Below are positions 1 to 7,600 of a stretch of 12,223 nt of DNA, piece after piece. Numbering within the stretch: position 1 is the stretch's first letter; every line of letters starts with the position of its first letter. Both the position numbers and the translations under genes were made by a program. Source of the DNA: Gemmatimonadales bacterium (GTDB lineage Bacteria > Gemmatimonadota > Gemmatimonadetes > Gemmatimonadales > GWC2-71-9); assembly GCA_030601605.1 (NCBI GenBank), contig JAUVTI010000041.1, forward strand, positions 1-12,223, in the 5' to 3' direction. The notes under the pieces were generated by a model. It did no database searches. It was not told the DNA's origin and was given only the letters and a program-made list of their open reading frames with translations.

Positions 1-732
1 GCGGACGACATCGCCGATCCGCGCCGGTTCGAGCGGCAGATGGCCTTCCTCGATGCGAACCCCGGTCTGGTGGCGTGCGGTACCGGCATCCGTTATATCC
101 CCCGCCAAGCGGTACGCGACGGAGCGCGGCGCTACGAGCGGTGGATCAACAGCGTGGTCAGCCCGGATGAGATGGAGCGCGATCTCTTCGTGGAGTGCCC
201 CATCCCCCACCCGAGCCTCATGGTGAGGCGGGACGCGTTCGAGCGGATCGGCGGCTACCGGGACGAGGGATGGCCGGAGGACTACGACCTGATTCTGCGA
301 CTGTGGGAGGCGGGGCATCAGTTCGGGAAAGTCGCCGAGGTGCTGCTGGAGTGGCGCGAGCGTCCCGATCGGCTGTCCCGGACGGACAGCCGTTATGGGG
401 AGGATGCGTTCCGACGGTGCAAGGCGCGGTTTCTCGGGCGCCGGATCGCCGGGAGGTCCGTGGTCGTGTGGGGCGCGGGTCCGGTGGGCAAGAGCTTCGC
501 GCGTGCTCTCCAGAGCGAAGGCCAGACCGTCGCAGCGTTCGTGGACCTCGACAGCCGCAAGATCGGCCAGACGATCCACGGCGCTCCGGTGGTCCACCCA
601 TCCGCCATCGGCGATTACCGGGAGGCGTACGTCGTGGCCGCCGTCGGATCGCCCGAGGCCCGCGCCGAGATTCGTGCCTCGCTGCAGGCCGAGTCGTTCC
701 GTGAGCCGCAGGACTGCTGTGCGGTTGCCTAG
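1..732 (+). CDS. Glycosyltransferase family 2, C-terminal part, fused to a Rossmann-like domain (5' truncated by window)
   Basis: The reading frame is open from base 1, so the true start lies upstream; 243 residues are visible. The first residues, ADDIADPRRFERQ, match the acidic 'DADD...P.RlerQ' segment that binds metal and nucleotide-sugar in GT-A family-2 enzymes. HPSLMVRR and the WPEDYDLILRLWEAG segment (acidic pair at visible residues 93-94) match the acceptor and catalytic-base region. After a short linker a second domain begins with GRSVVVWGAGPVGK (glycine-rich loop at about 158-164) and continues with a VDLDSRKIGQ strand-turn, like the N-terminal CoA/nucleotide-binding fold seen in sugar-modifying proteins. 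The family role is transfer of a sugar from a nucleotide-sugar to a cell-surface glycan; donor and acceptor cannot be read from sequence. The C-terminal domain is inferred to be regulatory or catalytic, role unknown. The last 14 bp overlap the next gene. Confidence 0.85.
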   Translation, partial: ADDIADPRRFERQMAFLDANPGLVACGTGIRYIPRQAVRDGARRYERWINSVVSPDEMERDLFVECPIPHPSLMVRRDAFERIGGYRDEGWPEDYDLILRLWEAGHQFGKVAEVLLEWRERPDRLSRTDSRYGEDAFRRCKARFLGRRIAGRSVVVWGAGPVGKSFARALQSEGQTVAAFVDLDSRKIGQTIHGAPVVHPSAIGDYREAYVVAAVGSPEARAEIRASLQAESFREPQDCCAVA

Positions 733-1096
733 CTGGCGCGGCGCGCGGTGGGTGATCGCGCTCGCAGGGATCGCGGCGTGTGCGGGTGGGGGCGCGGGCG
801 GCTCGGAGGTCCCGGAGCCCAGGTCGGAGTGGACGCGCATGATGGTCTGGGTGGGGGGCGACGTGTACGACATGCGCGGCATCCGCATGACCGCCGACTC
901 GCTGTCCGGCGTTGCGTTCCACGATCCACCGGACTGTGCCGCGTGCCGCATGCGGTTTGCGCGAGCCGACGTCGACTCGATCCGGGTGCGGGAGACTCCG
1001 GAGAACAGAGACGACGGTACGCCCTGGTCGACGACCATTGCGTCGCTCACCGCGGCCGTGCTGTTCGCGACCCTGATCGTGCTCGTGGCGCAGTAG
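719..1096 (+). CDS. Small predicted lipoprotein with C-terminal membrane segment, function unknown
   Basis: The GTG start at 719 is chosen because AGGA at 710-713 lies 5 nt upstream and because it gives a complete lipoprotein signal: basic n-region MRLPSWRGAR, hydrophobic VIALAGIAA, then Cys21 in an I-A-A-C lipobox. The 125-residue product has a Gly-rich linker, a small central domain with 'VGGDVYDMRGIRMTADSLSG', a CxxC pair (Cys73, Cys76), and a C-terminal hydrophobic stretch (about 105-124) that could span a membrane. I do not recognise a characterised family. The 'DG..v.G..v..TADSLSG' pattern resembles short beta-rich hypothetical proteins. Having both a lipid anchor and a C-terminal membrane helix is unusual. 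It overlaps the glycosyltransferase stop by 14 bp, so the two are probably coupled. Reading the frame from further upstream would only give an antiparallel or shifted shadow of the glycosyltransferase. Confidence 0.65.
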   Translation: MRLPSWRGARWVIALAGIAACAGGGAGGSEVPEPRSEWTRMMVWVGGDVYDMRGIRMTADSLSGVAFHDPPDCAACRMRFARADVDSIRVRETPENRDDGTPWSTTIASLTAAVLFATLIVLVAQ

Positions 1097-1105
1097 CGAT
1101 CCCCT

Positions 1106-1120
1106 GGCCGCCCGGCGGCC
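1106..1120. repeat. GC-rich perfect inverted repeat between lipoprotein and pepE
   Basis: GGCCGCC and GGCGGCC flank a single C, giving a 7-bp perfect inverted repeat 9 bp after the lipoprotein stop. There is no T-tract on either strand, so it is at best a weak transcriptional pause or 3'-end-stabilising hairpin. In this GC-rich DNA it may be coincidental. Confidence 0.3.
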
Positions 1121-1150
1121 GCTGGCCAACTACCACGTGAGAGAGATGCG

Positions 1151-1864
1151 ATGCCACACCCGAGACTGCTGCTGCTGAGCAACTCGAAGAACTACGGCCA
1201 CGGTTACCTGGAGCACGCAGAGGGCATGATAAAGGGGTTTCTGGGGGATGTGCAGGAAGTGCTGTTCGTGCCGTTCGCCGGCGTGACCGTCAGCTTTGAC
1301 GACTACACCGGTCTCGTGCGGGAGCGTTTCGCCGAGCTGGGGTACGGCCTTCGCTCGGTGCACGAGGTGGACGACGCGGTCGCTGCGGTGGGAGTCGCCG
1401 CGGCCATAGCTGTGGGCGGCGGCAACACCTTCCACCTGTTGGCGCGGCTGTACGAGACCGGCCTGCTCCAAGCCATTCGCGCCCGCGCCCTGGACGGCAC
1501 CCCCTACATGGGCTGGAGCGCGGGCTCCAACGCGGCGTGCCGCTCGATCCGGACCACGAACGACATGCCGATCGTGGAGCCGCCGAGCTTCACGGCGTTC
1601 GGCCTGGTGCCGTTCCAGATCAACCCGCACTACACCGAGGAGCAGATCCCCAACCACGGCGGCGAGACGCGGGCAGATCGAATCAGGGAATTCGTCGAGG
1701 CCAACCCGGGCATCCACGTGGTGGGATTGCCCGAGGGCTGCATCCTGCACCTCGAGGACGGGGAGCTGCAGCTGATCGGCGAGAAGCCCGCCAGGATCTT
1801 CCTGCGGGGAGAGGAGCCGTTCGAGGTGGCTCCGGGTGCGTCGCTCCAGTTTCTGATGGGGTAG
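1151..1864 (+). CDS. pepE: Dipeptidase E (alpha-aspartyl dipeptidase, peptidase family S51)
   Basis: The product is a cytoplasmic serine peptidase; the family hydrolyses dipeptides with an N-terminal aspartate. The 237-residue length is typical. The nucleophile elbow GWSAGS places Ser123, with Asp138 in TTNDMP and His160 in INPHY. This reproduces the Salmonella PepE triad (Ser120, Asp135, His157) with a constant offset of three residues. The oxyanion/substrate loop GGGNTFHLL (about 89-97) precedes it. There is no signal peptide. The ATG at 1151 has a purine-rich GAGAGA at 1141-1146 as a weak ribosome site. It follows the lipoprotein by 54 bp on the same strand and may be co-transcribed. It converges with the uracil-DNA glycosylase gene with only 6 bp between the stops. 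No oddities are seen; the identification is secure at family level. Confidence 0.93.
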   Translation: MPHPRLLLLSNSKNYGHGYLEHAEGMIKGFLGDVQEVLFVPFAGVTVSFDDYTGLVRERFAELGYGLRSVHEVDDAVAAVGVAAAIAVGGGNTFHLLARLYETGLLQAIRARALDGTPYMGWSAGSNAACRSIRTTNDMPIVEPPSFTAFGLVPFQINPHYTEEQIPNHGGETRADRIREFVEANPGIHVVGLPEGCILHLEDGELQLIGEKPARIFLRGEEPFEVAPGASLQFLMG

Positions 1865-1870
1865 GGCCCG

Positions 1871-2566
1871 TTACGCGAGCCGGTCCACCAGCGCCCGCGC
1901 CTTCCTGAACACCGCGTTCCACATCCGCCGGGTGAGCCGGCCGGTGTTCGTGTTCTGGAGGCTCGGGTGGTAGGAGCACATCAGAGTCATCCCGTCCGGC
2001 AGCGAGTCCACCGCGCCGTGCGTGAACCTGGGACGTTCGCGCGGGGAGAGGCGGTCCCACCAGCCCGCAGCCTCGAGCCAGCGACGGTGTGCCACGTGTC
2101 CCAGCACCAGGGTCACTCCGACACGCTCATGCAGCCGCAGGTCGGCCGCGAGGAACGGGAGGCAGGCGTCCAGTTCCTCACGGGTTGGCTTGTTCTCGGG
2201 CGGCGCGCAACGCGCGGCCGCCGTGATGTAGCAGTCGGTGAGTGCGAGCCCGTCGTCAAGCGCGGTGGACGTCGCCTGATTGGCGAATCCGATTCGGTGC
2301 AGCGCCTCGTACAGCCAGTTGTTGCGGTAGTCGCCCGTGAACATCCGACCGGTGCGGTTGGCGCCGTGCGCCGCCGGCGCCAGCCCGACAATCAGAAGCC
2401 GCGCGTCCGGATCGCCGAAGCCGGGCACGGGCCGGGCCCAGTAGTGGCAGTCACGGAATGCACGCCTCTTCACGCGCCCGATCTCCTCGCGGTACTCGAC
2501 GAGGCGCGGACACGCGCGGCAGGAAACGACCGCGCGGTTGAGGGCGGTGAGGGAGCGGTAGGGCAT
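1871..2566 (-). CDS. Uracil-DNA glycosylase, family 5 (UDGb), Fe-S cluster type
   Basis: This is a base-excision-repair enzyme that removes uracil, and in family 5 also other deaminated bases, from DNA. With the ATG at 2566 (231 aa), motif 1 is GLAPAAHGANRTGRMFTGD starting at residue 61. The 'GLAPA' form, lacking the catalytic acid of family 1 and the GEAPG of family 4, together with the NRTGRMFTGD extension, is diagnostic for UDGb. Motif 2 is HPSLQNTNTGR at 200-210. Four cysteines fit the iron-sulphur cluster: Cys16 and Cys19 (CRAC), Cys120 (ARCAPP) and Cys135 (DAC). A GTG at 2581 would add five residues; neither start has a Shine-Dalgarno sequence. I prefer 2566 because a -10-like TACACT ends 6 nt before it, which would suit a leaderless message. 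The gene is convergent with pepE and divergent from the M20 peptidase. Confidence 0.92.
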   Translation of the reverse strand: MPYRSLTALNRAVVSCRACPRLVEYREEIGRVKRRAFRDCHYWARPVPGFGDPDARLLIVGLAPAAHGANRTGRMFTGDYRNNWLYEALHRIGFANQATSTALDDGLALTDCYITAAARCAPPENKPTREELDACLPFLAADLRLHERVGVTLVLGHVAHRRWLEAAGWWDRLSPRERPRFTHGAVDSLPDGMTLMCSYHPSLQNTNTGRLTRRMWNAVFRKARALVDRLA

Positions 2567-2572
2567 CGGTAT

Positions 2573-2578
2573 AGTGTA
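2573..2578 (-). promoter_or_regulatory. Possible -10 element for the UDGb gene
   Basis: On the minus strand TACACT (4 to 5 of 6 matches to TATAAT) is followed by 6 nt and then the ATG at 2566. A transcript starting about 6-7 nt after the hexamer would begin at or next to the ATG and so be leaderless. No convincing -35 box is present 17 bp upstream (CGGCAT). This is an inference from spacing only. Confidence 0.3.
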
Positions 2579-2616
2579 CACGGGCAGCCGTATGGATGCC
2601 GCGAAGTTGGATGCCC

Positions 2617-2736
2617 AGCGATGTTGGGGCCTCGTAAGCGCACGCTTCCGGGGAGTGAGGGGTGGGTGGAATGGGATGGGCAGGGGGGTGGTGGCTGCAT
2701 CGGAAGTGCGCGCTCCAGAGGTTCCCCAACATCGCT
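2617..2736. repeat. 120-nt imperfect hairpin with G-quadruplex-type loop
   Basis: The ends AGCGATGTTGGGG (2617-2629) and CCCCAACATCGCT (2724-2736) are a perfect 13-bp inverted repeat. Pairing continues inward: 2630-2633 with 2718-2721 (CCTC/GAGG, after a TT bulge at 2722-2723), a 3x3 internal loop, then 2637-2650 with 2701-2714 (12 Watson-Crick pairs, one G-T, one A-C mismatch). That is about 30 pairs in all. The 50-nt loop (2651-2700) is nearly cytosine-free on the plus strand and carries G tracts at 2659-2662, 2664-2666, 2673-2675, 2678-2680 and 2683-2688, with short linkers. The element fills half the gap between the divergent UDGb and M20 peptidase genes, ending 75 nt before the latter's start. 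It may be a fold-back miniature element, a structured leader or a structure-forming DNA site. No target-site duplication is visible. Confidence 0.7.
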
Positions 2737-2801
2737 CAACCTCCTACACTTGCGTGGTCGCCGTCGCCGCACGCAATCTCCTCGTAACAGACCCGAAGAA
2801 C

Positions 2802-2806
2802 AGAGG
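2802..2806 (+). promoter_or_regulatory. Ribosome binding site deciding the GTG start of the M20 peptidase
   Basis: AGAGG lies 5 nt before the GTG at 2812. This supports a GTG start, which in turn gives a complete signal peptide. The next ATG codons lie well inside the mature protein. Confidence 0.6.
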
Positions 2807-2811
2807 CCCTC

Positions 2812-4110
2812 GTGACCAGAACAGCCATCGCCATCATCGCCGTGCTTGCGCTGCCCGCCACGCAAGCGCGCGCACAGCTCTCACAGGTCGAGCAGGAGAT
2901 CGTGGCGCACATCGACGCCCACGCCGAAGAGGCGTTCGCTCTGCTCGAGCGCTCGGTCAACATCAACTCGGGTACGATGAACTTGGATGGGGTCGCCGAA
3001 GTCGGCCGTCTCTACGCGGCCGAGTTCGAGGCGCTGGGGATGGAAACGACCTGGATCCCGATGGACGCGGTGAGCCGGTCGGGCCACCTCTTTGCCGAGA
3101 CCCGGGGCGGGAGCGGCAAGACGGTCCTACTCATCGGCCACCTCGACACCGTGTTCGAGAAGGACAGCCCGTTCCAGCGCTACGAGCGCAGTGACTCGAT
3201 CGCGAAGGGGCCCGGCGTGGCCGACATGAAGGGCGGCAACCTCGTCATCCTGATGGCGCTGCAGGCGCTGCACGCAGTCGGCGCGCTGCACGACATGAAC
3301 GTCATCGTCGCGTTCACCGGCGACGAAGAGCACACTGGTGATCCGCTGGAGATCGACCGGCGCGACTTGATCGAGGCGGGGAGCCGCAGCGCCGTGGCGC
3401 TCGGCTTCGAGGGCAACGTGGGCGGCGTGCGCAAGGCGACGGTCGCGCGGCGCGGCTTCATCGGCTGGACGCTCGAAGTTACGGGTACGCGGGCGCACTC
3501 CTCGGTGATCTTCCGGGAGGACCTGGGCAGCGGGTCCATTTATGAGGCGGCGCGCATCCTGACGGCGTTCCACGAGGAGCTGCGGGGCGAGCAGTACCTC
3601 ACCTTCAACCCGGGCATCATCCTGGGCGGTACAGCGGTGGAGTACGATGCTCCGGAGAACCGGGGTACAGCCTTCGGGAAGACCAACGTGATTGCGGAGC
3701 GGACGGTGGTGGCGGGTGACCTGCGGACCATCTCAGCCGAGCAGGCGAAGCGTGCCAAGGAGCGGATGCGCGCGCTCGTGGAGCGGAACCTGCCGCACAC
3801 GTCGGCCACGATCCGCTTCCGCGACTCGTACCCGTCGATGCCGCCGACCGAGGGGAACTACGCGGTCCTGGCCGAGCTCGACCGGGTGAGCCGCGACCTG
3901 GGACACGGGCCTGTGGGCGAGGTGGATCCGGGGCGGCGAGGCGCAGCAGACATCTCGTTCGTTGCGGCGCACGTGCGCGAGGGCTCCCTCGCGGGGCTGG
4001 GCCCCGAGGGCGAGGGCTCGCACACCGTGCACGAGACGCTGTACCTGAACACGGTGCCGGTCATGGCGAAGCGAGCGGCGCTGTTGGTGTACCGGCTGAC
4101 GCAGGATTAG
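2812..4110 (+). CDS. Secreted M20-family zinc metallopeptidase, glutamate carboxypeptidase (CPG2)-like
   Basis: The product is a 432-residue exopeptidase-type metallohydrolase. The N-terminus MTRTAIAIIAVLALPATQARAQ is a Sec signal peptide with an A-R-A cleavage site before Gln22, so it acts in the periplasm or outside the cell. The co-catalytic di-zinc site is intact: His110 and Asp112 (GHLDTV), bridging Asp138 (VADMKGG), base Glu172 and ligand Glu173 (GDEEHTGD), Glu200 (GFEGN) and His404 (GSHTVHE). His228 in RAHSS marks the lid/dimerisation domain (about 208-325), whose histidine contributes to the active site in this family. The closest characterised type is carboxypeptidase G2/glutamate carboxypeptidase, but aminoacylase-like and dipeptidase members share these motifs and the substrate is not readable. 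It stands alone, divergent from UDGb and convergent with the efflux operon, 26 bp between stops. Role is inferred as scavenging of peptides or N-acylated amino acids. Confidence 0.9.
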   Translation: MTRTAIAIIAVLALPATQARAQLSQVEQEIVAHIDAHAEEAFALLERSVNINSGTMNLDGVAEVGRLYAAEFEALGMETTWIPMDAVSRSGHLFAETRGGSGKTVLLIGHLDTVFEKDSPFQRYERSDSIAKGPGVADMKGGNLVILMALQALHAVGALHDMNVIVAFTGDEEHTGDPLEIDRRDLIEAGSRSAVALGFEGNVGGVRKATVARRGFIGWTLEVTGTRAHSSVIFREDLGSGSIYEAARILTAFHEELRGEQYLTFNPGIILGGTAVEYDAPENRGTAFGKTNVIAERTVVAGDLRTISAEQAKRAKERMRALVERNLPHTSATIRFRDSYPSMPPTEGNYAVLAELDRVSRDLGHGPVGEVDPGRRGAADISFVAAHVREGSLAGLGPEGEGSHTVHETLYLNTVPVMAKRAALLVYRLTQD

Positions 4111-4136
4111 GGGGGTGAAGGCTGAGCGACTCGCCG

Positions 4137-4328
4137 CTAGGTCCCCCGCTTCGCCACCCCCACCTTCTCGAGGATTTGCTCCATCAGGCACCACTTGGTG
4201 AAGCTGGACTGGATCAGGTTCACCCCGACGAACGCGGTGAACAGGAAGAACCAGGGGCTCACCCAGTACCCCAGGGCTAGCGAGACCAGGACGAACGTGC
4301 CGGCGATGCGCCGGATGAGGTAATGCAT
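4137..4328 (-). CDS. DUF2892 (YgaP transmembrane-domain-like) small membrane protein
   Basis: The product is a 63-residue protein starting MHYLIRRIAG, with two closely spaced hydrophobic segments (about 10-23 and 26-40) separated by a short turn at SP. A C-terminal amphipathic stretch with a single Cys47 (FTKWCLMEQIL) follows. The R..AG...LVSLALGYWVSPWFFLFTAFVGVNL.QSSFTKWC pattern matches the membrane domain of YgaP, which in Escherichia coli follows a rhodanese domain; here there is no rhodanese. Its start is 2 nt after the stop of the P-II-like gene, so it is the last gene of the efflux operon. Function is not established. I infer that it assists the pump or its small partner at the inner membrane. 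It ends 26 bp from the convergent M20 peptidase, and no clear terminator is seen in that gap. Confidence 0.8.
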   Translation of the reverse strand: MHYLIRRIAGTFVLVSLALGYWVSPWFFLFTAFVGVNLIQSSFTKWCLMEQILEKVGVAKRGT

Positions 4329-4330
4329 GG

Positions 4331-4621
4331 TCAGAGCACCTCCATGGTGTCGAGCATGTAGGCCTTGAGGCCCTCCTCGGGGCCCTTCTTCGTCTGCAGG
4401 TTCTTGAGCTCGTCGCACAGCCCCTTGCAGGTGCCGTCGGGCAGCGCCACGAAGTACAGCGTGCTGGAGCCGGGGAACGCCCGCGTTCCCAGCTTGCGGC
4501 CGGACTCGCCCTTGCCCCGCAGGTGGGGGAACTCGCTGTAGCCCGGCACGTCGCTCCGCTCGAGGAGCCGCTCGACGTCCTCGGCGTGGTCGGAATCCAC
4601 GAATATCAGGAGCAGCTTCAT
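4331..4621 (-). CDS. P-II-like PG0541-type transporter-associated small protein
   Basis: The product is a 96-residue soluble protein starting MKLLLIFVDSDHAEDVERLLE, a beta-alpha opening like that of P-II signalling proteins. The GESGRKLGTRAFPGSSTLYF stretch (about 38-57) corresponds to the 'G...G.H.GT..wPG.N....F' pattern of the PG0541 group, small P-II-like proteins encoded beside RND pumps. A CxxxC (Cys65, Cys69) sits in a predicted helix start (DGTCKGLCDELKNL). Its ATG overlaps the RND stop by 4 bp (ATGA), indicating translational coupling. The known association suggests it modulates or senses something for the pump; ligand and mechanism are unknown. Whether it uridylylates or binds nucleotide like true P-II cannot be told, but the long P-II T-loop is not evident. 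The DUF3240 group is a close alternative name. Confidence 0.75.
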   Translation of the reverse strand: MKLLLIFVDSDHAEDVERLLERSDVPGYSEFPHLRGKGESGRKLGTRAFPGSSTLYFVALPDGTCKGLCDELKNLQTKKGPEEGLKAYMLDTMEVL

Positions 4622-7600
4622 TTGCGCATCTCATAGTACAGGAGTGGGATGGCCACGAGTGTGAGCGCCGTGCCGACGACCGCGCCGCTGATGAGCGCGA
4701 TGCCGAGGCCCTCGAAGATCGGGTCGCGCACCATCACGAACCCGCCGATCACCACGGCGGCCGCGGTGAGCAGGATGGGCCGTGCGCGGATGAGTCCGGA
4801 GGCCACGATCGCCTCTTTCAGCTGCTGCCCGCGCTCCAGCCCCAGCTGGATGAAGTCCACGAGCAGGATCGAGTTTCGCACGATGATGCCGGCCAGTGCG
4901 ATCATGCCGATCATCGAGGTGGCGGTGAAGAACGCGCCCGAGCCCGCGTGCGCCGGGAGGATCCCGATCAGTGTGAGCGGTATCGGCGCCATGATCACCA
5001 GCGGCACTGTGAACGACTGGAACCACGCCACCACGAGCACGTAGATCAGCACGAGCACCGCGGCGAATGCGATGCCGAGGTCGCGGAACACCTCCACCGT
5101 TATCTGCCACTCGCCGTCCCACACGAGGAACGGCTCCTCTGTGAGCGTGGGCGAGCTGGCCCAGTAGCGGGTCATGCCGGTGGCGTCGGCGAGGGCGCCG
5201 TCCATCTCGATCATGGCGTACGCCGGGCTCTCCAGCCGGCCCGCGACGTCGGCGGTCACGTACACGACGGGCCGCAGGTTCTTGTGGAAGATCGGAGTCG
5301 GGGCCGGCACCGAGTCGATGGCGGCGAGCGTGCCCAGCCGCCGCGCCCCCTGCGGGGTCGCGATCGGGAGCCCGGACAGGTCACCGACGGAAGCGGCCGC
5401 TGAGTCGGCCATCTGCACGCGGATCTGCACCGGCTCGGCCGCCGCGTCGTCGTGCAGCAGGCCCGCGCTCGCCCCGCCCAGGGCGGCGGCGATCGTCTGT
5501 GCCACCTCCTGGGGATTGGTGCCGGCGCGGCGGGCCTCCGCCTGCGCCACGACGCCGCGCAGCTCCGAGTGGGGCGCCGACACCGTCCAGTCCACGTCCA
5601 CGACGCCGTCGGTTGCGAGGAACACCTCCCGCACCTTCTCCGCTGCGGCGATCTGGTCTTCGTAGTCGGGGCCGTAGATCTCGGCGGTGAGTGTCGCCAT
5701 CACCGGCGGCCCCGGCGGGATCTCGGCCAGCTTCACCGAGGCGCCGTACGCCCGTGCCACGGAGTCCACCACGGGCCGCAGCCGAAGCGCGATGGGGTGG
5801 CTCTGCTCCGAGCGGTCGTGCTTGGGCTTGAGGTTCACCTGGACGTCGGCCACGGTGGGGCCGCGCCGCAGGAAGTAGTGCCGCACGAGGCCGTTGAAGT
5901 TGAACGGCGCCGGCACACCCGCGTACGTCTGGACGTCGCTCACCGCCTCGTCACGCGCAACCGCGAGGGCCAGCGCCTGCGCCACCTCTGCAGTGCGCTC
6001 CAGCGACGTCCCCTCGGGCATGTCCACGATGAGCTGGAACTCACTCTTGTTGTCGAACGGCAGCATCTTGATGGTCACCCACCTGAGCGGGATGAGCGCC
6101 GCCGACAGCAGGAGCAACACCACCATCACTCCGTAGGTGAGCCTGCGCCGGCGCGTCGAGGAGAGCAGTTCCTCCATGAGGCGTATGTACCACGTGGCCA
6201 CGCGGCCCGTGGGCAGCTCCTCGTTGGTTTCCCCGACGGGATTGTCAGTGGGCTTGGCGTGCCCGGCGTGCGGCTTCACCAGGCGCACGGCGAAGTACGG
6301 AGTCACGATGAACGCCACCGCGAGCGAGAACAGCATTGCCACCGAGGCGCCCACTGGGATGGGGCGCATGTATGGACCCATGAGTCCCGACACAAACGCC
6401 ATCGGCAGGATGGCGGCGATCACCGTGAAGGTGGCGAGGATTGTCGGGTTGCCGACCTCGTCCACGGCGACCACTGCCGCCTCGTCCGGATGGCGGTTCT
6501 TGAAGCGCAGATGGCGGGAGATGTTCTCGACCACGACGATCGCGTCGTCCACCAGGATCCCGATGGCGAACACCAGCGCGAACAGCGTGATGCGGTTGAG
6601 GGTGTATCCGTAGAGCCGGTACACCAGTAGCGTGAGTGCCAGAGTGACCGGCACTGCGATGAGCACGACCACGGCCTCGCGCCACCCCAGCGTGAGCCAC
6701 ACCAGGAGCACCACGCCGATCGTGGCCAGGAGGATGTGGAGCAGCAGCTCCTGCGATTTCTCGGTGGCTGTCTCTCCGTAGTCCCGCGTGACCGTGGTGC
6801 GCACGTCGTCGCTCAGCACCTTGCCCCTGAGCTCGTCCACCCGGTGCAGCACCTGATGTGCGATGGTGGCGGCGTTGGTGCCGGGCCTCTTGGCGAGCGC
6901 GATGGTGACGGCTGGCTCGAAGTCGAGACCGCTGCCGCCGCCCGGGATGAACGACACGTATTGGTCGGGCTGGGCAGGACCGTCGCTGACGGTGGCCACG
7001 TCGCGCAGCCGCACCGCGCGGTCGTCGACCACGGAGATCACCACCTCGCGCACGTCGTCGGCATTGCGCAGCAGGTGACCGATGCGCACGGGCACGCTGC
7101 GGTTGCCCGAGAGGATGTGGCCGGCCGGCAGCTCCACGTTGGCCACGCCGAGCGCGTGTAGCACCGCTGCGGCCGACAGCCCGCGCGCGGCCAGGGCCTG
7201 TGGGTCGAGCGTCACCGCCACCTCGCGCGGCGCACCGCCGATCACCCACACCTCTGCCACGTCTGGTATGCGCTTGAGCTCGGCTGCCAACTCGGAGGCC
7301 TGCTGCCGGAGCAGGTAGCCGTCACCTGCATCGGCGCCGCCCGACAGGGTGAGTGTCAGGATCGGCACCTCGTTGATCCCGTGCAGCGTGATGAACGGTG
7401 GCGTCGCTCCGGGCGCCATGCGGTCCATGTTGGCGAGCAGCTTGCCGTAGAGCCGCGTTAGCGCGATCTCGGGATCGGTGCCGACCTCGTAGCGGGCCGT
7501 CACCAGCGCGCCGTCGGACTGCGCGACACTGTACACGTACTCGACCGCCTCGATCTCCCAGATGGCGCGCTCCAACGGCTCCACGATGCGGCGCTCCACC

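Noticed and set aside
218..1129. Long minus-strand open frame (303 codons) opposite the glycosyltransferase and lipoprotein
   Set aside because: Arg/Pro/His-rich translation with no domain, crossing two real genes; typical antisense shadow in GC-rich DNA.
2617..2736. Classic intrinsic terminator between UDGb and the M20 gene
   Set aside because: Both flanking genes read away from the element, and no T-tract follows the stem on either strand.
1967..2815. Plus-strand 282-codon frame across UDGb and the intergenic region
   Set aside because: Antisense to a gene with intact UDGb motifs, low-complexity Arg/Gly composition, and it runs through the hairpin element.
4111..4136. Bidirectional terminator between the M20 peptidase and the DUF2892 gene
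   Set aside because: Only a 3-bp GAG/CTC stem is visible in the 26-bp gap, too weak to call.
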